A stretch of 64,000 bases of DNA, taken from positions 2,852,001-2,916,000 of the forward strand of contig OZ220496.1 of NCBI GenBank assembly GCA_965116235.1, in the 5' to 3' direction. The DNA is from MPNP01 sp965116235 (lineage in GTDB: Bacteria > Pseudomonadota > Alphaproteobacteria > Rhodobacterales > Rhodobacteraceae). The notes beneath the pieces were generated by a model, which did no database searches, was not told the origin of the DNA, and saw only the letters and a list, made by a program, of their open reading frames with translations. A program made the translations under genes and the position numbers. Below, in pieces: positions 18,534-27,594 of this stretch (its first letter is position 1; the number at the start of each line of letters is the position of its first letter).

Positions 18534-19742
18534 CTATCGGGCGAATATGGTCTCGTGATCTGGATAGGGGTTTCTCGGAATGAGCACGGCTAGACCAAGG
18601 GAAGCCAGCGCCATCAGTGCGGCCAGGACGAAGACCAGGGGCGGTGACACGATCCACAAGTAACCAAGCAATGCAGGCAGAAACACTGCTGCAATATGAT
18701 TGATGGTAAAGGCAACCGCCGCGGTCGGTGCAATATCGCTTGGATCACAGATCTTTTGGAAATAGGTCTTCAGGGCAAATGCCAAGGCAAAAAACAGGTG
18801 ATCCAAGACAAAGAGACAGGCCGCCAGAAGGGCTCCCCAGCCAAAAAAGTAAATGCCCCCATAAGCCAGGAAAACCAGTGTCAGCCCAACATACTCGAAC
18901 GCCAGGGCATTCCGTTCACCAAACACGCCGACTGCCTTGCCCATGATCGGGGCAAAAATGATATTGGCAATGAAGTTGACGATGAATATGGCCGTCACCT
19001 CATGGACTTCAAATCCGAACTTTTCGACCATCATGAAGGCCGCAAAGACCAAGAATATCTGCCGGCGGGCCCCAGACATGAACTGGAGAGCATAATAGAG
19101 CCAGTAACGCTTGCGCAGGACCATCTTCGTACTTTGAGGATTGGGAGCCTCGAATTGCGGAAAGGCTATCATGCAGTAAAAGACAAGCATCAAGGTCACT
19201 CCTCCGGCTACCATGTAAAGGCTGTTGTAGGACCAGCCCATCAGTCTCCACCCAATAATGACAAAAAGATAGGAGACAAGAGAGGCTCCGGAACCGACAG
19301 AAATGATCCAGCCGATAGTCTGTGGTGCCTTCTCCTTGTCGAGCCATTGCAACTGGAGCGATTGATTTACGGTCTCATAGTAATGAAATCCGATGGAGCC
19401 AATTATCGTGGTGATCAGAATCCCCTGATATGTCGGGAACCAGGCTACGACTGCTGTGGCCCCGGCCAGGGTCATGAGGGACAAGATTCCCAGTATCTGC
19501 TCACGGATAAGCATTATCAGGAGAATGACCCCTATGGCCAGAAACCCGGGTATTTCGCGAATGGTATGAAGCCAGCCGATCTTAACGCCATCGAAATCTG
19601 CCATGTCCACCACAAAATTGTTGAGCAGGGCCGTCCAAGTTGAAAAGGCCAGTGGCATGGCGGTGGCCATTAGGAAGAGGAGAAATACCGGTTGCCGCCA
19701 GAAAGGATATTGGTTGGCTTCATGAAGGGAAACTTTTTTCAA
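18534..19742 (-). CDS. MFS transporter
   Basis: A 402-residue polytopic membrane protein with about 12 hydrophobic segments in a 6+6 layout, consistent with the major facilitator superfamily. Visible segments include VFLLFLMATAMPLAFSTW, IPGFLAIGVILLIMLI, and the second-half helices AIFIVNFIANIIFAPIMGKAVG and GALLAACLFVLDHLFFALAF. Substrate is unknown. It is a single gene between msrA and rpsD on the minus strand. Confidence 0.8.
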   Translation of the reverse strand: MKKVSLHEANQYPFWRQPVFLLFLMATAMPLAFSTWTALLNNFVVDMADFDGVKIGWLHTIREIPGFLAIGVILLIMLIREQILGILSLMTLAGATAVVAWFPTYQGILITTIIGSIGFHYYETVNQSLQLQWLDKEKAPQTIGWIISVGSGASLVSYLFVIIGWRLMGWSYNSLYMVAGGVTLMLVFYCMIAFPQFEAPNPQSTKMVLRKRYWLYYALQFMSGARRQIFLVFAAFMMVEKFGFEVHEVTAIFIVNFIANIIFAPIMGKAVGVFGERNALAFEYVGLTLVFLAYGGIYFFGWGALLAACLFVLDHLFFALAFALKTYFQKICDPSDIAPTAAVAFTINHIAAVFLPALLGYLWIVSPPLVFVLAALMALASLGLAVLIPRNPYPDHETIFAR

Positions 19743-19907
19743 AACAACTCCGATCAGGTGGGCAAAGCCAATGAGTTACGACTGTTTTACCCTTCCAGGC
19801 TCATGCAAGACTGCCTCAATTTTCTCCTGCACAGACCCAGGGGAACAACGCACCGGAGCGCTGAGAAGTTTTGCTGAGGGAGAATCGTCTTCTCCGCCTA
19901 GCGGAAA

Positions 19908-20528
19908 TCAGTTCTTGGCGTAATACTCGACAACCAGGTTGGGTTCCATTCGGGTTGGATATGGCACGTCATCAAGCTGTGGCACACGTACAAATCTTGC
20001 CTTGAGTTCATCAAAATTCACCTCAAGATATTCTGGCACATCCCTCTCGGGGCTATCAATGGCATCCTCAACAATCAGCAGTCGCTTGGACTTGTCACGA
20101 ACCTCGACCACATCCTCCTCTTTCACTCGATATGAAGGTATGTTGACTTTTTTGCCATTGACCAGAATATGGCCATGATTGATAAATTGACGAGAAGCGA
20201 AAATGGTTATGGCAAACTTTGCCCGGTAGACGACCGCATCCAACCTGCTTTCCAAGAGCCCAACGAGATTCTCACCCGTATCGCCCTTGAGCCTTTCGGC
20301 CTCGCCAAATGTTCGGCGGAACTGCTTTTCGGTCAAATCGCCGTAATACCCCTTCAACTTTTGTTTGGACCGCAACTGAATGCCGAAGTCAGAAAGTTTT
20401 CCCTTGCGTCTCTGCCCATGATGGCCAGGTCCATAACTTCGGCTGTTAAAAGGAGATTTGGGACGACCCCAGATGTTTTCACCCATCCGTCGGTCAATCT
20501 TATACTTGGCAGCAGTTCGTTTCGTCAT
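19908..20528 (-). CDS. rpsD: 30S ribosomal protein S4
   Basis: S4 nucleates 30S assembly and acts at the decoding-site neck. The 206-residue product has the S4 N-terminus (RTAAKYKIDRRMGENIWG), the central EKQFRRTFGEAERLKGDTGEN region and the S4 RNA-binding domain (LESRLDAVVYRAKFA; RQFINHGHILVNGKKVNIPS). The length is standard. It is a stand-alone gene here, as is usual in Alphaproteobacteria. Confidence 0.97.
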   Translation of the reverse strand: MTKRTAAKYKIDRRMGENIWGRPKSPFNSRSYGPGHHGQRRKGKLSDFGIQLRSKQKLKGYYGDLTEKQFRRTFGEAERLKGDTGENLVGLLESRLDAVVYRAKFAITIFASRQFINHGHILVNGKKVNIPSYRVKEEDVVEVRDKSKRLLIVEDAIDSPERDVPEYLEVNFDELKARFVRVPQLDDVPYPTRMEPNLVVEYYAKN

Positions 20529-20802
20529 GCTGTTGTCCTTCCCTGAATGAAGGGTGTTGTCCTCTCTTGAACGGTTTCAAGCGACAGGGTCTCTCTTGCG
20601 AGAGCCGCCAACACCAAGATTACGTTTATCTAGACCGACCCACGTAGGTATCGGCTGGTCGAAATTCAACTGCTCCAGAAACGGGGCAGGGATTGGGGGA
20701 CTCGAATCTTTTTCCAGGATTCGCTTTTGAACCTGTGAAATAGAGCGGACAAAGGCAGGAACCGCCCTAAGTGTCATCAACTTGGGTTTAAGCCTGTTGT
20801 TC

Positions 20803-21753
20803 CTACTTTCGCCACAAATCGTTTTGTTCCTGACGGTGAATTATCTCGCCAAGGCTCTGAAACTCTGTTGCAATGTAGTTCATCAAACGCAGTGCAGCTG
20901 GTTCCAGCCTTTCGTTCGGCAATGAGAGAATGCCCAAGTGCCGGTCCGGGTCACCTATGCGGATAGAAAGGGCCGCAAGTCGGTTTTGTCGCCGCAATCT
21001 GTATACAACCGAATATGGTAAAACCGTAAGCGAGTCCGATTCCGAAAGGATATTGGTTACGGCACTCAGGGTGCCGCCCGAAAAGCTAATCTTGAAATGC
21101 GTGACGCCAATACCATCAAGAACTGCACGCAAATCGTGATAAAGAGGACTGTCAACGGGTGGGGCAATCCATGGATAGGACGCTATGTCCTTGAGCTTGA
21201 CCACCGATTTTCGAGCCAGCGGATGACCGACTCGACAAGCAATGACATTCCGTCCCTTCAGAATTTGGATGAAGTTCATGTCGTCGGGAACTTCTGACGG
21301 GCGTATCGGAATTATGCCCAGATCCAATGTTCGGTTTCGAAGTTCGGCCATAATGTCTTGGGGATAACCATAGCTTTGATCAATGCGAATATCCGCTTGC
21401 AAGGTCTGGAATGACGCAATCATTCCTGATACGACACCATCCATAAAAAATGGTGTCCCAGCTATCCTTACCACCCCGCTTCGTCCTTCCCGGTACTGGG
21501 TTACAATCTTGCTGGCAGCACGGCTCGCCTGAACGATACGTCGACCTTCTTCGGCCAGTTTCAGGCAAAAGTCGGTGGGTTCCAGCGGGCGTCTCTTATC
21601 GACGAACAGGGAACGACCGACCCGTTTTTCAAGAAGTGTCAGTGAACGCGACAGGCTCGGCTGACTTTTGCCAATCGCCCTTGACGCCGCTGACACTCCA
21701 CCTTGATCAACGACAGCAGCAAGCATTTCCAGATGACGAGGATCCAGTTTCAT
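20803..21753 (-). CDS. LysR-type regulator of the hydroxyquinol operon
   Basis: A 316-residue LysR-family activator. The winged helix-turn-helix covers residues 1-60 (MLAAVVDQGGVSAASRAIGKSQPSLSRSLTLLEKRV region), followed by an effector-binding domain (GVVRIAGTPFFMDGVV to the end). It is transcribed divergently from the maleylacetate reductase across about 100 bp that contains an inverted repeat. By family rule it senses a pathway intermediate or substrate and activates the catabolic genes. The ligand is not known. Confidence 0.88.
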   Translation of the reverse strand: MKLDPRHLEMLAAVVDQGGVSAASRAIGKSQPSLSRSLTLLEKRVGRSLFVDKRRPLEPTDFCLKLAEEGRRIVQASRAASKIVTQYREGRSGVVRIAGTPFFMDGVVSGMIASFQTLQADIRIDQSYGYPQDIMAELRNRTLDLGIIPIRPSEVPDDMNFIQILKGRNVIACRVGHPLARKSVVKLKDIASYPWIAPPVDSPLYHDLRAVLDGIGVTHFKISFSGGTLSAVTNILSESDSLTVLPYSVVYRLRRQNRLAALSIRIGDPDRHLGILSLPNERLEPAALRLMNYIATEFQSLGEIIHRQEQNDLWRK

Positions 21754-21767
21754 AACTGTAAGTTATA

Positions 21768-21790
21768 TTGATTGGACACAATTCAATCAA
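21768..21790. promoter_or_regulatory. Candidate LysR operator (inverted repeat)
   Basis: TTGATTG (21768-21774) and CAATCAA (21784-21790) form a perfect 7-bp inverted repeat with a 9-bp spacer. It contains the T-N11-A core expected for LysR-family sites and lies in the divergent promoter region between the regulator and the maleylacetate reductase. Confidence 0.6.
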
Positions 21791-21853
21791 CCCGAATTGA
21801 GTGTGCCGTTATACTCGCTGCAAGTCATCAAATTAATCAGATACAGGACAGTT

Positions 21854-22912
21854 ATGAACACTTCCGATCTGGCACTATCCAAGCAGCACGTTCGGTTTCA
21901 AGCCGGTCTCAGGCACGAGATCCGGAAAATAGTGGAACAATATGGCTGTCAACGCGCCTTGGTGCTGTCAACACCCGAGCAGTCCGGAACAGCGCTTGAC
22001 TTGGCAGAATCTCTTGGACCACGAGCTGTCAGCGTATTCTCCAAGGCACGGATGCATACACCTGTCGATGTGACCCGAGAAGCACTGGATCATGCACACT
22101 CTGTTCAGGCTGATTGCCTTGTTGCCGTCGGAGGTGGCTCGACAACCGGCTTGAGCAAGGCTCTGGCAATACACACCGACTTGCCGCAATTCGTGATACC
22201 GACAACTTATGCGGGCAGCGAAGCCACTCCCATTTTGGGGCAAACCGAAGGTGGAATCAAAACTACCTTGCGCGATCCTCGAATACTGCCAAGAGTTGTT
22301 CTTTACGACCCCGAACTGGTCGTTTCATTACCTCGTGATCTTAGCGTGACCAGCGGTCTCAATGCCATGGCCCACGCGGCCGAAGCACTGTATGCAAAGG
22401 ACCGTACCAAGGCATCGACCAAACTTGCGACTGAGGGATTGCAACATTTTGCCTCTTCGTTGCCAGACGTCATTGCCGATCCGACTGACCTGAATGCGCG
22501 AGAAAATACGCTGCGCGGGGCATGGGCCTGCGGTACGGTTCTTGGAAATGTAGGCATGGCCTTGCATCACAAGCTTTGCCATACCCTTGGTGGCAGTTTT
22601 GATTTGCCTCACGCCCAAACCCATGCCGTCATCCTTCCCCACGCAATAGCTTACAACGCTTTTGCAGTATCCGAACTGCTCGAACCGGTTGTCTCCTCGC
22701 TAGGAGGCGACAATGCCGGATTGTCCTTGTGGAATTTTGCGCATTCTCTTGGCGCTCCGCTCAGCCTGCAAGCCATTGGAATGGCCAAGGATGACATTGA
22801 AACTGCTGCCCGGATAGCACTTAAAAATCCCTATTGGAATCCGCGTGAAATAACCTACGAGGGAATTCTGCAGCTGCTGCACATGGCTTGGGTCGGCTCG
22901 GCCCCCGCTTAA
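21854..22912 (+). CDS. Maleylacetate reductase
   Basis: A 352-residue iron-type alcohol dehydrogenase-family protein of the maleylacetate reductase group. It reduces maleylacetate to 3-oxoadipate with NAD(P)H. Visible: FQAGLRHEIRKIVEQYGCQ at the start, the nucleotide-binding VAVGGGSTTGLSKALA, the YAGSEATPILGQTE loop, and histidines in MALHHKLCHTLGG and LPHAQTHAVILPHAIAYN. I choose the ATG at 21854, with an AGGA sequence upstream, over a GTG at 21797. It is the first gene of a run that ends with hydroxyquinol dioxygenase, whose product is its substrate. Confidence 0.9.
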   Translation: MNTSDLALSKQHVRFQAGLRHEIRKIVEQYGCQRALVLSTPEQSGTALDLAESLGPRAVSVFSKARMHTPVDVTREALDHAHSVQADCLVAVGGGSTTGLSKALAIHTDLPQFVIPTTYAGSEATPILGQTEGGIKTTLRDPRILPRVVLYDPELVVSLPRDLSVTSGLNAMAHAAEALYAKDRTKASTKLATEGLQHFASSLPDVIADPTDLNARENTLRGAWACGTVLGNVGMALHHKLCHTLGGSFDLPHAQTHAVILPHAIAYNAFAVSELLEPVVSSLGGDNAGLSLWNFAHSLGAPLSLQAIGMAKDDIETAARIALKNPYWNPREITYEGILQLLHMAWVGSAPA

Positions 22913-22939
22913 CGATCATTATCACAGGAGGACCAAATT

Positions 22940-24211
22940 ATGATTACGCGTCGAAAGGTACTTAAAACTTCTGCTGCTGCCGGCTTGGCAGTAGCATCAG
23001 GAGGTCTGGCTGCTCCTGCACTTGCACAAGGAGCAAAAATCCGGCTTGGATACGTTACGCCGACTTCGGGGCCATTAGCAGCCTTTGCCGAAGCGGACAA
23101 GTTTATCATAGACAGTTTTCTGCAGGTTGCCGGTTCAGATTTTGAGGTCGTTGTCAAGGACAGTCAGTCAAATCCTAACCGTGCGGCGGAGGTCGCCAAA
23201 GAATTGATTGTCGATGATGACGTCAATCTGATGCTGGTGGCTTCAACACCGGAAACGACCAATCCTGTGGCCACAACCTGTGAAGCTGAAGAAGTGCCTG
23301 TCATCTCGACCGTAGCGCCTTGGCAACCGTACTTTATCGGTCAGCAGGGGAATCCAGCAAATCCTGACAGCTGGGAGCCCTTTGAATACGCCTATCACTT
23401 TTTTTGGGGTCTGGAAGACATAATTCAGGTTTTTACCAACATGTGGGGACAGCTGGACACGAACAAGTCTGTCGGCGCTCTCTATCCCAATGACGGTGAT
23501 GGCAATGCCTGGGGAGACCCTAATGTTGGCTTCCCACCGGCTCTGGCAGCCCAAGGCTACACTCTGACCGATACCGGCCGGTACCAGAATCTGACCGACG
23601 ATTTCAGTGCCCAGATCAATGCCTTCAAGCAGGCTGACTGTGAAATCATTACCGGTGTACCCATTCCGCCTGACTTCACGACTTTTTGGACTCAGGCACA
23701 ACAGCAGGGCTTTGCTCCCAAAATTGCCTCTGTTGGCAAAGCCATCCTGTTTCCAGTTGCTGTCGAAGCTTTGGGGGCTTCCGGACACAACCTGTCTTCG
23801 GAAGTCTGGTGGTCACCCGATCATCCGTTCAATTCATCATTGACCGGCCAGTCGTCAAGCGCACTGGCGAATGGCTTTACAGCCTCAACCGGTCGCCAAT
23901 GGACCCAACCGATAGGCTTTATCCATGCCTTGTTCGAACTTGCGCTTGATGCAACGGGTCGAGTGTCTGATGTCGGCAACGGGGATGAGATTGCCGAAGC
24001 CATTGCCTCAACCAGCCTGGATACAGTGGTTGGTCCGATTGCCTGGAACGGTAGCGGCCTACCACCATTTGCTGCGCGTAACATTGCTAAAACGCCTCTG
24101 GTAGGAGGGCAGTGGCGTCTGACCAAGGCAGGGACCTATGACCTGGTTGTCGTCGATAATCAGACCGCACCAATGATTCCAACTGGTGGCAACATGGAAG
24201 CAATAATCTGA
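22940..24211 (+). CDS. ABC transporter substrate-binding protein (branched-chain amino acid type)
   Basis: A 423-residue periplasmic binding protein of the type I fold used by LIV-family importers. The N-terminus carries a twin-arginine-like signal (TRRKVLKTSAAAGLAVASGG, cleavage after ALAQ). The mature part begins IRLGYVTPTSGPLAAF, with the family segment KDSQSNPNRAAEVAKELI. It is followed at once by two ATPase and two permease genes. Because the cluster also encodes hydroxyquinol catabolism, the ligand is more likely an aromatic compound than an amino acid. Confidence 0.88.
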   Translation: MITRRKVLKTSAAAGLAVASGGLAAPALAQGAKIRLGYVTPTSGPLAAFAEADKFIIDSFLQVAGSDFEVVVKDSQSNPNRAAEVAKELIVDDDVNLMLVASTPETTNPVATTCEAEEVPVISTVAPWQPYFIGQQGNPANPDSWEPFEYAYHFFWGLEDIIQVFTNMWGQLDTNKSVGALYPNDGDGNAWGDPNVGFPPALAAQGYTLTDTGRYQNLTDDFSAQINAFKQADCEIITGVPIPPDFTTFWTQAQQQGFAPKIASVGKAILFPVAVEALGASGHNLSSEVWWSPDHPFNSSLTGQSSSALANGFTASTGRQWTQPIGFIHALFELALDATGRVSDVGNGDEIAEAIASTSLDTVVGPIAWNGSGLPPFAARNIAKTPLVGGQWRLTKAGTYDLVVVDNQTAPMIPTGGNMEAII

Positions 24212-24249
24212 TTGCCGTCTTGTAATCTTTTACCCGGCTGGCATCTGTC

Positions 24250-24969
24250 ATGTCGATTCTCAGCCTCTCGAACCTCAGCAAATCCTTTGGCGCTCTGAAG
24301 GTGGTCGATGAGGTCTCGTTTGATGTGCCAGCTGGGCAAGCACTCGGCATTATCGGCCCAAACGGCGCCGGCAAATCCACATTGTTCAATCTGATCACCG
24401 GAAATTTGTCTTCCGACAGTGGTCGGATCGTTTTTCGTGACCAAGACATGACCCGAACCACTCTCATGAAAAGGACTCTTGCGGGCATCGGTCGCAGCTT
24501 TCAAATCCCCCAGCCATTTGACAAGCTCACCGTTTTTGAGAATTTGCTCGTCGCAGGCACTTTTGGCCGCAATCTCAGCGAGCTGGAAACAACAGAGTTC
24601 TGTGTCAGAATACTCCTTGACACAGAAATGATTGAGCACGCCAACAAGCCAGCTGGACAGCTTTCGCTCTTGGAGCGCAAGCGTCTGGAACTGGCTCGGG
24701 CTCTTGCCACCGCCCCCGACCTCCTTCTGCTTGACGAAATCGCCGGCGGACTGACCCAAGGCGAGTGTGAGACCTTGGTTGCAACGATCAAGGCCATACA
24801 CGACAGTGGGGTGACCATTGTCTGGATCGAACACGTGTTGCATGCCCTGACCTCAGTTGTCGAGCGCTTGCTTGTGCTGGACTTCGGCAAGGTAATTGCG
24901 GTCGGCGACCCCACAAAAATCATGAATTCCAGCCAAGTCAAGGAGATCTATCTGGGGATTGAAGTCTGA
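24250..24969 (+). CDS. LivG-type ABC transporter ATPase
   Basis: A 239-residue ATP-binding subunit. Walker A GPNGAGKSTLF is near residues 37-47, GRSFQIPQPFDKLTVFENLL is the Q-loop region typical of LivG, the ABC signature is degenerate (AGQLSLLERKRLELARAL, with LSLLE in place of LSGGQ), and Walker B is LLLLDEIAGGL. The last stop base is shared with the start of the next gene (TGATG). It energises uptake together with the LivF-type partner. The altered signature motif is common in this subfamily. Confidence 0.9.
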   Translation: MSILSLSNLSKSFGALKVVDEVSFDVPAGQALGIIGPNGAGKSTLFNLITGNLSSDSGRIVFRDQDMTRTTLMKRTLAGIGRSFQIPQPFDKLTVFENLLVAGTFGRNLSELETTEFCVRILLDTEMIEHANKPAGQLSLLERKRLELARALATAPDLLLLDEIAGGLTQGECETLVATIKAIHDSGVTIVWIEHVLHALTSVVERLLVLDFGKVIAVGDPTKIMNSSQVKEIYLGIEV

Positions 24970-25679
24970 TGGAACTTTTGAAGACCCATAACCTGACCGC
25001 ATCTTATGGCGAATTTCAAGCCTTGTTTGATGTTGACATAACGCTGGAAGACGGCAAGACCACTGCAATAATTGGTGCGAATGGCGCCGGCAAGAGCACT
25101 CTGATGCGAGCGATTTCCGGGATTCTGAAAAGCCCTGCCGCAAGCATCACTCTTGATGGCAAGCCCATAGGACATCTTGATGCCGACGAAATCATGTCTT
25201 TGGGTGTCGCCATGATTCCTGAAGGACGCAGGCTTTTTCCTTCATTGAACGTGGAAGAAAATCTTCTCATCGGCGCTTACGGACGCAATGCGGGCGGCCA
25301 CTGGAATCTAGATAGTGTTTATAGCCTGTTTCCGGCCTTAAAGAATCGGCGTAACCATCCTGGAACGTCGCTATCAGGCGGAGAACAGCAAATGGTGGCG
25401 ATGGGTCGAGCACTCATGTCAAACCCTCGCATACTTTTGTGTGATGAAATAAGTCTCGGGCTGGCGCCGGTTGTAATCAAGAACATTTATGCCGCATTGC
25501 CGAAAATACAGGCTGCCGGAACCTCGTTGATTATTGTTGAGCAGGACATCGCTCAAGCCATGCGGGTATCGGATCGGGTTTATTGCATGATGGAGGGTCG
25601 AATCATGCTCGAAGGTTCACCAGACCGGCTCTCGATGGACATGATTCACGCGGCCTACTTTGGAGAGCAACACACATGA
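24969..25679 (+). CDS. LivF-type ABC transporter ATPase
   Basis: A 236-residue ATP-binding subunit, the partner of the preceding ATPase. Walker A GANGAGKSTLM, the LivF-type segment GVAMIPEGRRLFPSLNVEENL, ABC signature SLSGGEQQMVAMGRAL and Walker B ILLCDEISLGL are all intact. The start overlaps the upstream stop by one base, and its own stop overlaps the next start as ATGA. Such tight packing indicates a translationally coupled operon. Confidence 0.92.
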   Translation: MELLKTHNLTASYGEFQALFDVDITLEDGKTTAIIGANGAGKSTLMRAISGILKSPAASITLDGKPIGHLDADEIMSLGVAMIPEGRRLFPSLNVEENLLIGAYGRNAGGHWNLDSVYSLFPALKNRRNHPGTSLSGGEQQMVAMGRALMSNPRILLCDEISLGLAPVVIKNIYAALPKIQAAGTSLIIVEQDIAQAMRVSDRVYCMMEGRIMLEGSPDRLSMDMIHAAYFGEQHT

Positions 25680-26539
25680 TCTGGGTGAACAGCCTGATCC
25701 AAGGCATTCTTTTGGGAGGACTCTATGCATTGTTTGCAGCTGGGCTCAGCCTCGTCTTCGGCATCATGCGGCTGGTCAATCTTGCCCATGGCGATCTGAT
25801 CGTTTTCGGCGCCTACATGATTTTGCTTCTGGTCTCACTCCTCGAATTGAACGCCTTTGTAGCGGCCCTCGTAGCGGCTCCCCTCATGTTTGCAGTGGGA
25901 TGGCTGTTGCAGCGGGTTGTGCTGAACCGCGTGCTGGGGGAAGACATACTGTCGCCACTACTGGTAACCTTCGGCTTGTCCATTGTGTTGCAAAACGTCC
26001 TGCTGGAAAGCTGGTCTGCCGACAGTCAACGACTTTCGGCCGGGGCATTGGAAACCGCCTCAGTTGCTATCGGACCGATCAATCTGGGAATCATGCCGTT
26101 GCTGACCTTTCTTTCAGCGGTAGCTGTCATTCTCGCTCTCAACCAAATATTTTACCGTACCTCACTGGGGCGAGCGTTTCGTGCAACCTCTGACGATGCT
26201 GTTACCGCTAGCCTGATGGGAATCAAGCCAACACGAATATTTGCAATCGCCACCGGCTTGGCGATGGTCGTTGTCACAATCGCGGCTCTCTATCTGGGTA
26301 TCAGAGCGAACTTTGATCCCAGCATTGGTCCAGCACGGCTGATATACGCTTTTGAAGCGGTCATTATCGGTGGCTTGGGCTCTTTGTGGGGAACATTGCT
26401 CGGTGGCATTATTATCGGAGTGGCTCAAACAGTTGGTGCCACCATCAATCCTGAGTGGCAGATTCTCTCCGGGCACATTGCATTCTTGCTTGTGCTTATC
26501 ATACGACCCCGCGGGTTGCTGCCCAGAGCGGTTGACTGA
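25676..26539 (+). CDS. LivH-type ABC transporter permease
   Basis: A 287-residue inner-membrane permease. I start it at the ATG at 25676 (MIWVNSLIQGILLGGLYALF), which overlaps the previous stop by ATGA; the longer frame upstream lies inside the ATPase gene. The family hallmarks GLSLVFGIMRLVNLAHGD near residue 25 and the cytoplasmic loop GRAFRATSDDAVTASLMGI are present, with GLGSLWGTLLGGIIIGV near the C-terminus. About eight membrane segments. It pairs with the LivM-type permease next to it. Confidence 0.92.
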   Translation: MIWVNSLIQGILLGGLYALFAAGLSLVFGIMRLVNLAHGDLIVFGAYMILLLVSLLELNAFVAALVAAPLMFAVGWLLQRVVLNRVLGEDILSPLLVTFGLSIVLQNVLLESWSADSQRLSAGALETASVAIGPINLGIMPLLTFLSAVAVILALNQIFYRTSLGRAFRATSDDAVTASLMGIKPTRIFAIATGLAMVVVTIAALYLGIRANFDPSIGPARLIYAFEAVIIGGLGSLWGTLLGGIIIGVAQTVGATINPEWQILSGHIAFLLVLIIRPRGLLPRAVD

Positions 26540-27594
26540 TGAATTACGAGGTTAAAATCCAGACCCCCGCCTCAATCTTGGCGGCATTAATGGCTCTGAC
26601 GCTAATTCTGATTGCTTTCGCCCTGCCCTTTTTTGCTGGACGTTCCCTGATTCAGGACCTGTTCTTCATTTTTACTATGCTGACCCTCGCCCAGTGGTGG
26701 AATTTGCTCGCCGGCCATGGCGGACTGGTCTCGGTGGGCCAGCAGGCCTTCGTGGGCATGGGCGCTTACGCCATGTTTGGCACAGTCATCCTACTCGGTC
26801 TGGATCCCGTACCGTCAATACTGATCGGTGGGATGGCCGCACTTCTGCTAGCCATACCCACCGCGTACTTCGCCTTTCGACTGCAGGGTGCCTACTTCGC
26901 GATTGGCACTTGGGTGATAGCTGAAGTCGTCCGCCTGACCGTGGCACAGTGGAAACAGCTAGGTGGTGGAACAGGCACATCCCTGCCCCGCTCGGCAACC
27001 AGAGACATATGGCTTGTCGATGGAATCAAGTCTCTGCTTGATATCAAGACATCCGAAGCCCGCGACATTTTGGCCTACTGGCTTGCATTGATTCTGGTCA
27101 TTCTCACCATAGTTGCAATTTACTGGCTGCTCAGGACCCGAAAAGGACTTGCTCTTGCGGCCATACGAGACAATTTGCAAGCCGCCCGCTCAGTGGGTGT
27201 AGACGCACATCGGATCAAGTGGCAGACATTTCTCATGGCGGCCTTTGGGACCGGCCTGACTGGTGGCCTGATCTACATGCACAAAGCCCGCATATCGCCG
27301 GATGCCGCATTTTCTGTTGTTGACTGGACAGCTTACGTAATCTTTATCGTTGTGATTGGTGGCATCGGAACGATTGAAGGGCCAATTCTGGGCGTCCTTG
27401 TCTTTCTGGTGCTGCAAAGTCTCCTTGCCGACTACGGCAGCTGGTACCTGATGACGCTGGGATTGATCGGAATCTCGGTGATGCTTTACGCACCGCGTGG
27501 GTTGTGGGGGTGGTTTTCCGACAAGACTGGTGTACAGCTGTTCCCCGTGCAACGACGCCTACTGGCTAATGACAGCTTTTCCAAGGAGAAATAG
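26539..27594 (+). CDS. LivM-type ABC transporter permease
   Basis: A 351-residue permease with about nine to ten membrane segments. Signature segments are GGLVSVGQQAFVGMGAYA near residue 70, the cytoplasmic loop GLALAAIRDNLQAARSVG, and the last conserved block VIGGIGTIEGPILGVLVF. The start ATG shares a base with the stop of the LivH-type gene (TGATG), and its own stop is directly followed by the hydroxylase start. This completes an ABC importer of five subunits. Confidence 0.92.
   Translation: MNYEVKIQTPASILAALMALTLILIAFALPFFAGRSLIQDLFFIFTMLTLAQWWNLLAGHGGLVSVGQQAFVGMGAYAMFGTVILLGLDPVPSILIGGMAALLLAIPTAYFAFRLQGAYFAIGTWVIAEVVRLTVAQWKQLGGGTGTSLPRSATRDIWLVDGIKSLLDIKTSEARDILAYWLALILVILTIVAIYWLLRTRKGLALAAIRDNLQAARSVGVDAHRIKWQTFLMAAFGTGLTGGLIYMHKARISPDAAFSVVDWTAYVIFIVVIGGIGTIEGPILGVLVFLVLQSLLADYGSWYLMTLGLIGISVMLYAPRGLWGWFSDKTGVQLFPVQRRLLANDSFSKEK

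Noticed and set aside
20577..20780. 67-codon minus-strand frame between rpsD and the LysR gene
   Set aside because: No recognisable family, no clear ribosome-binding site and a low-complexity proline-rich composition. It may be real but I cannot support it.
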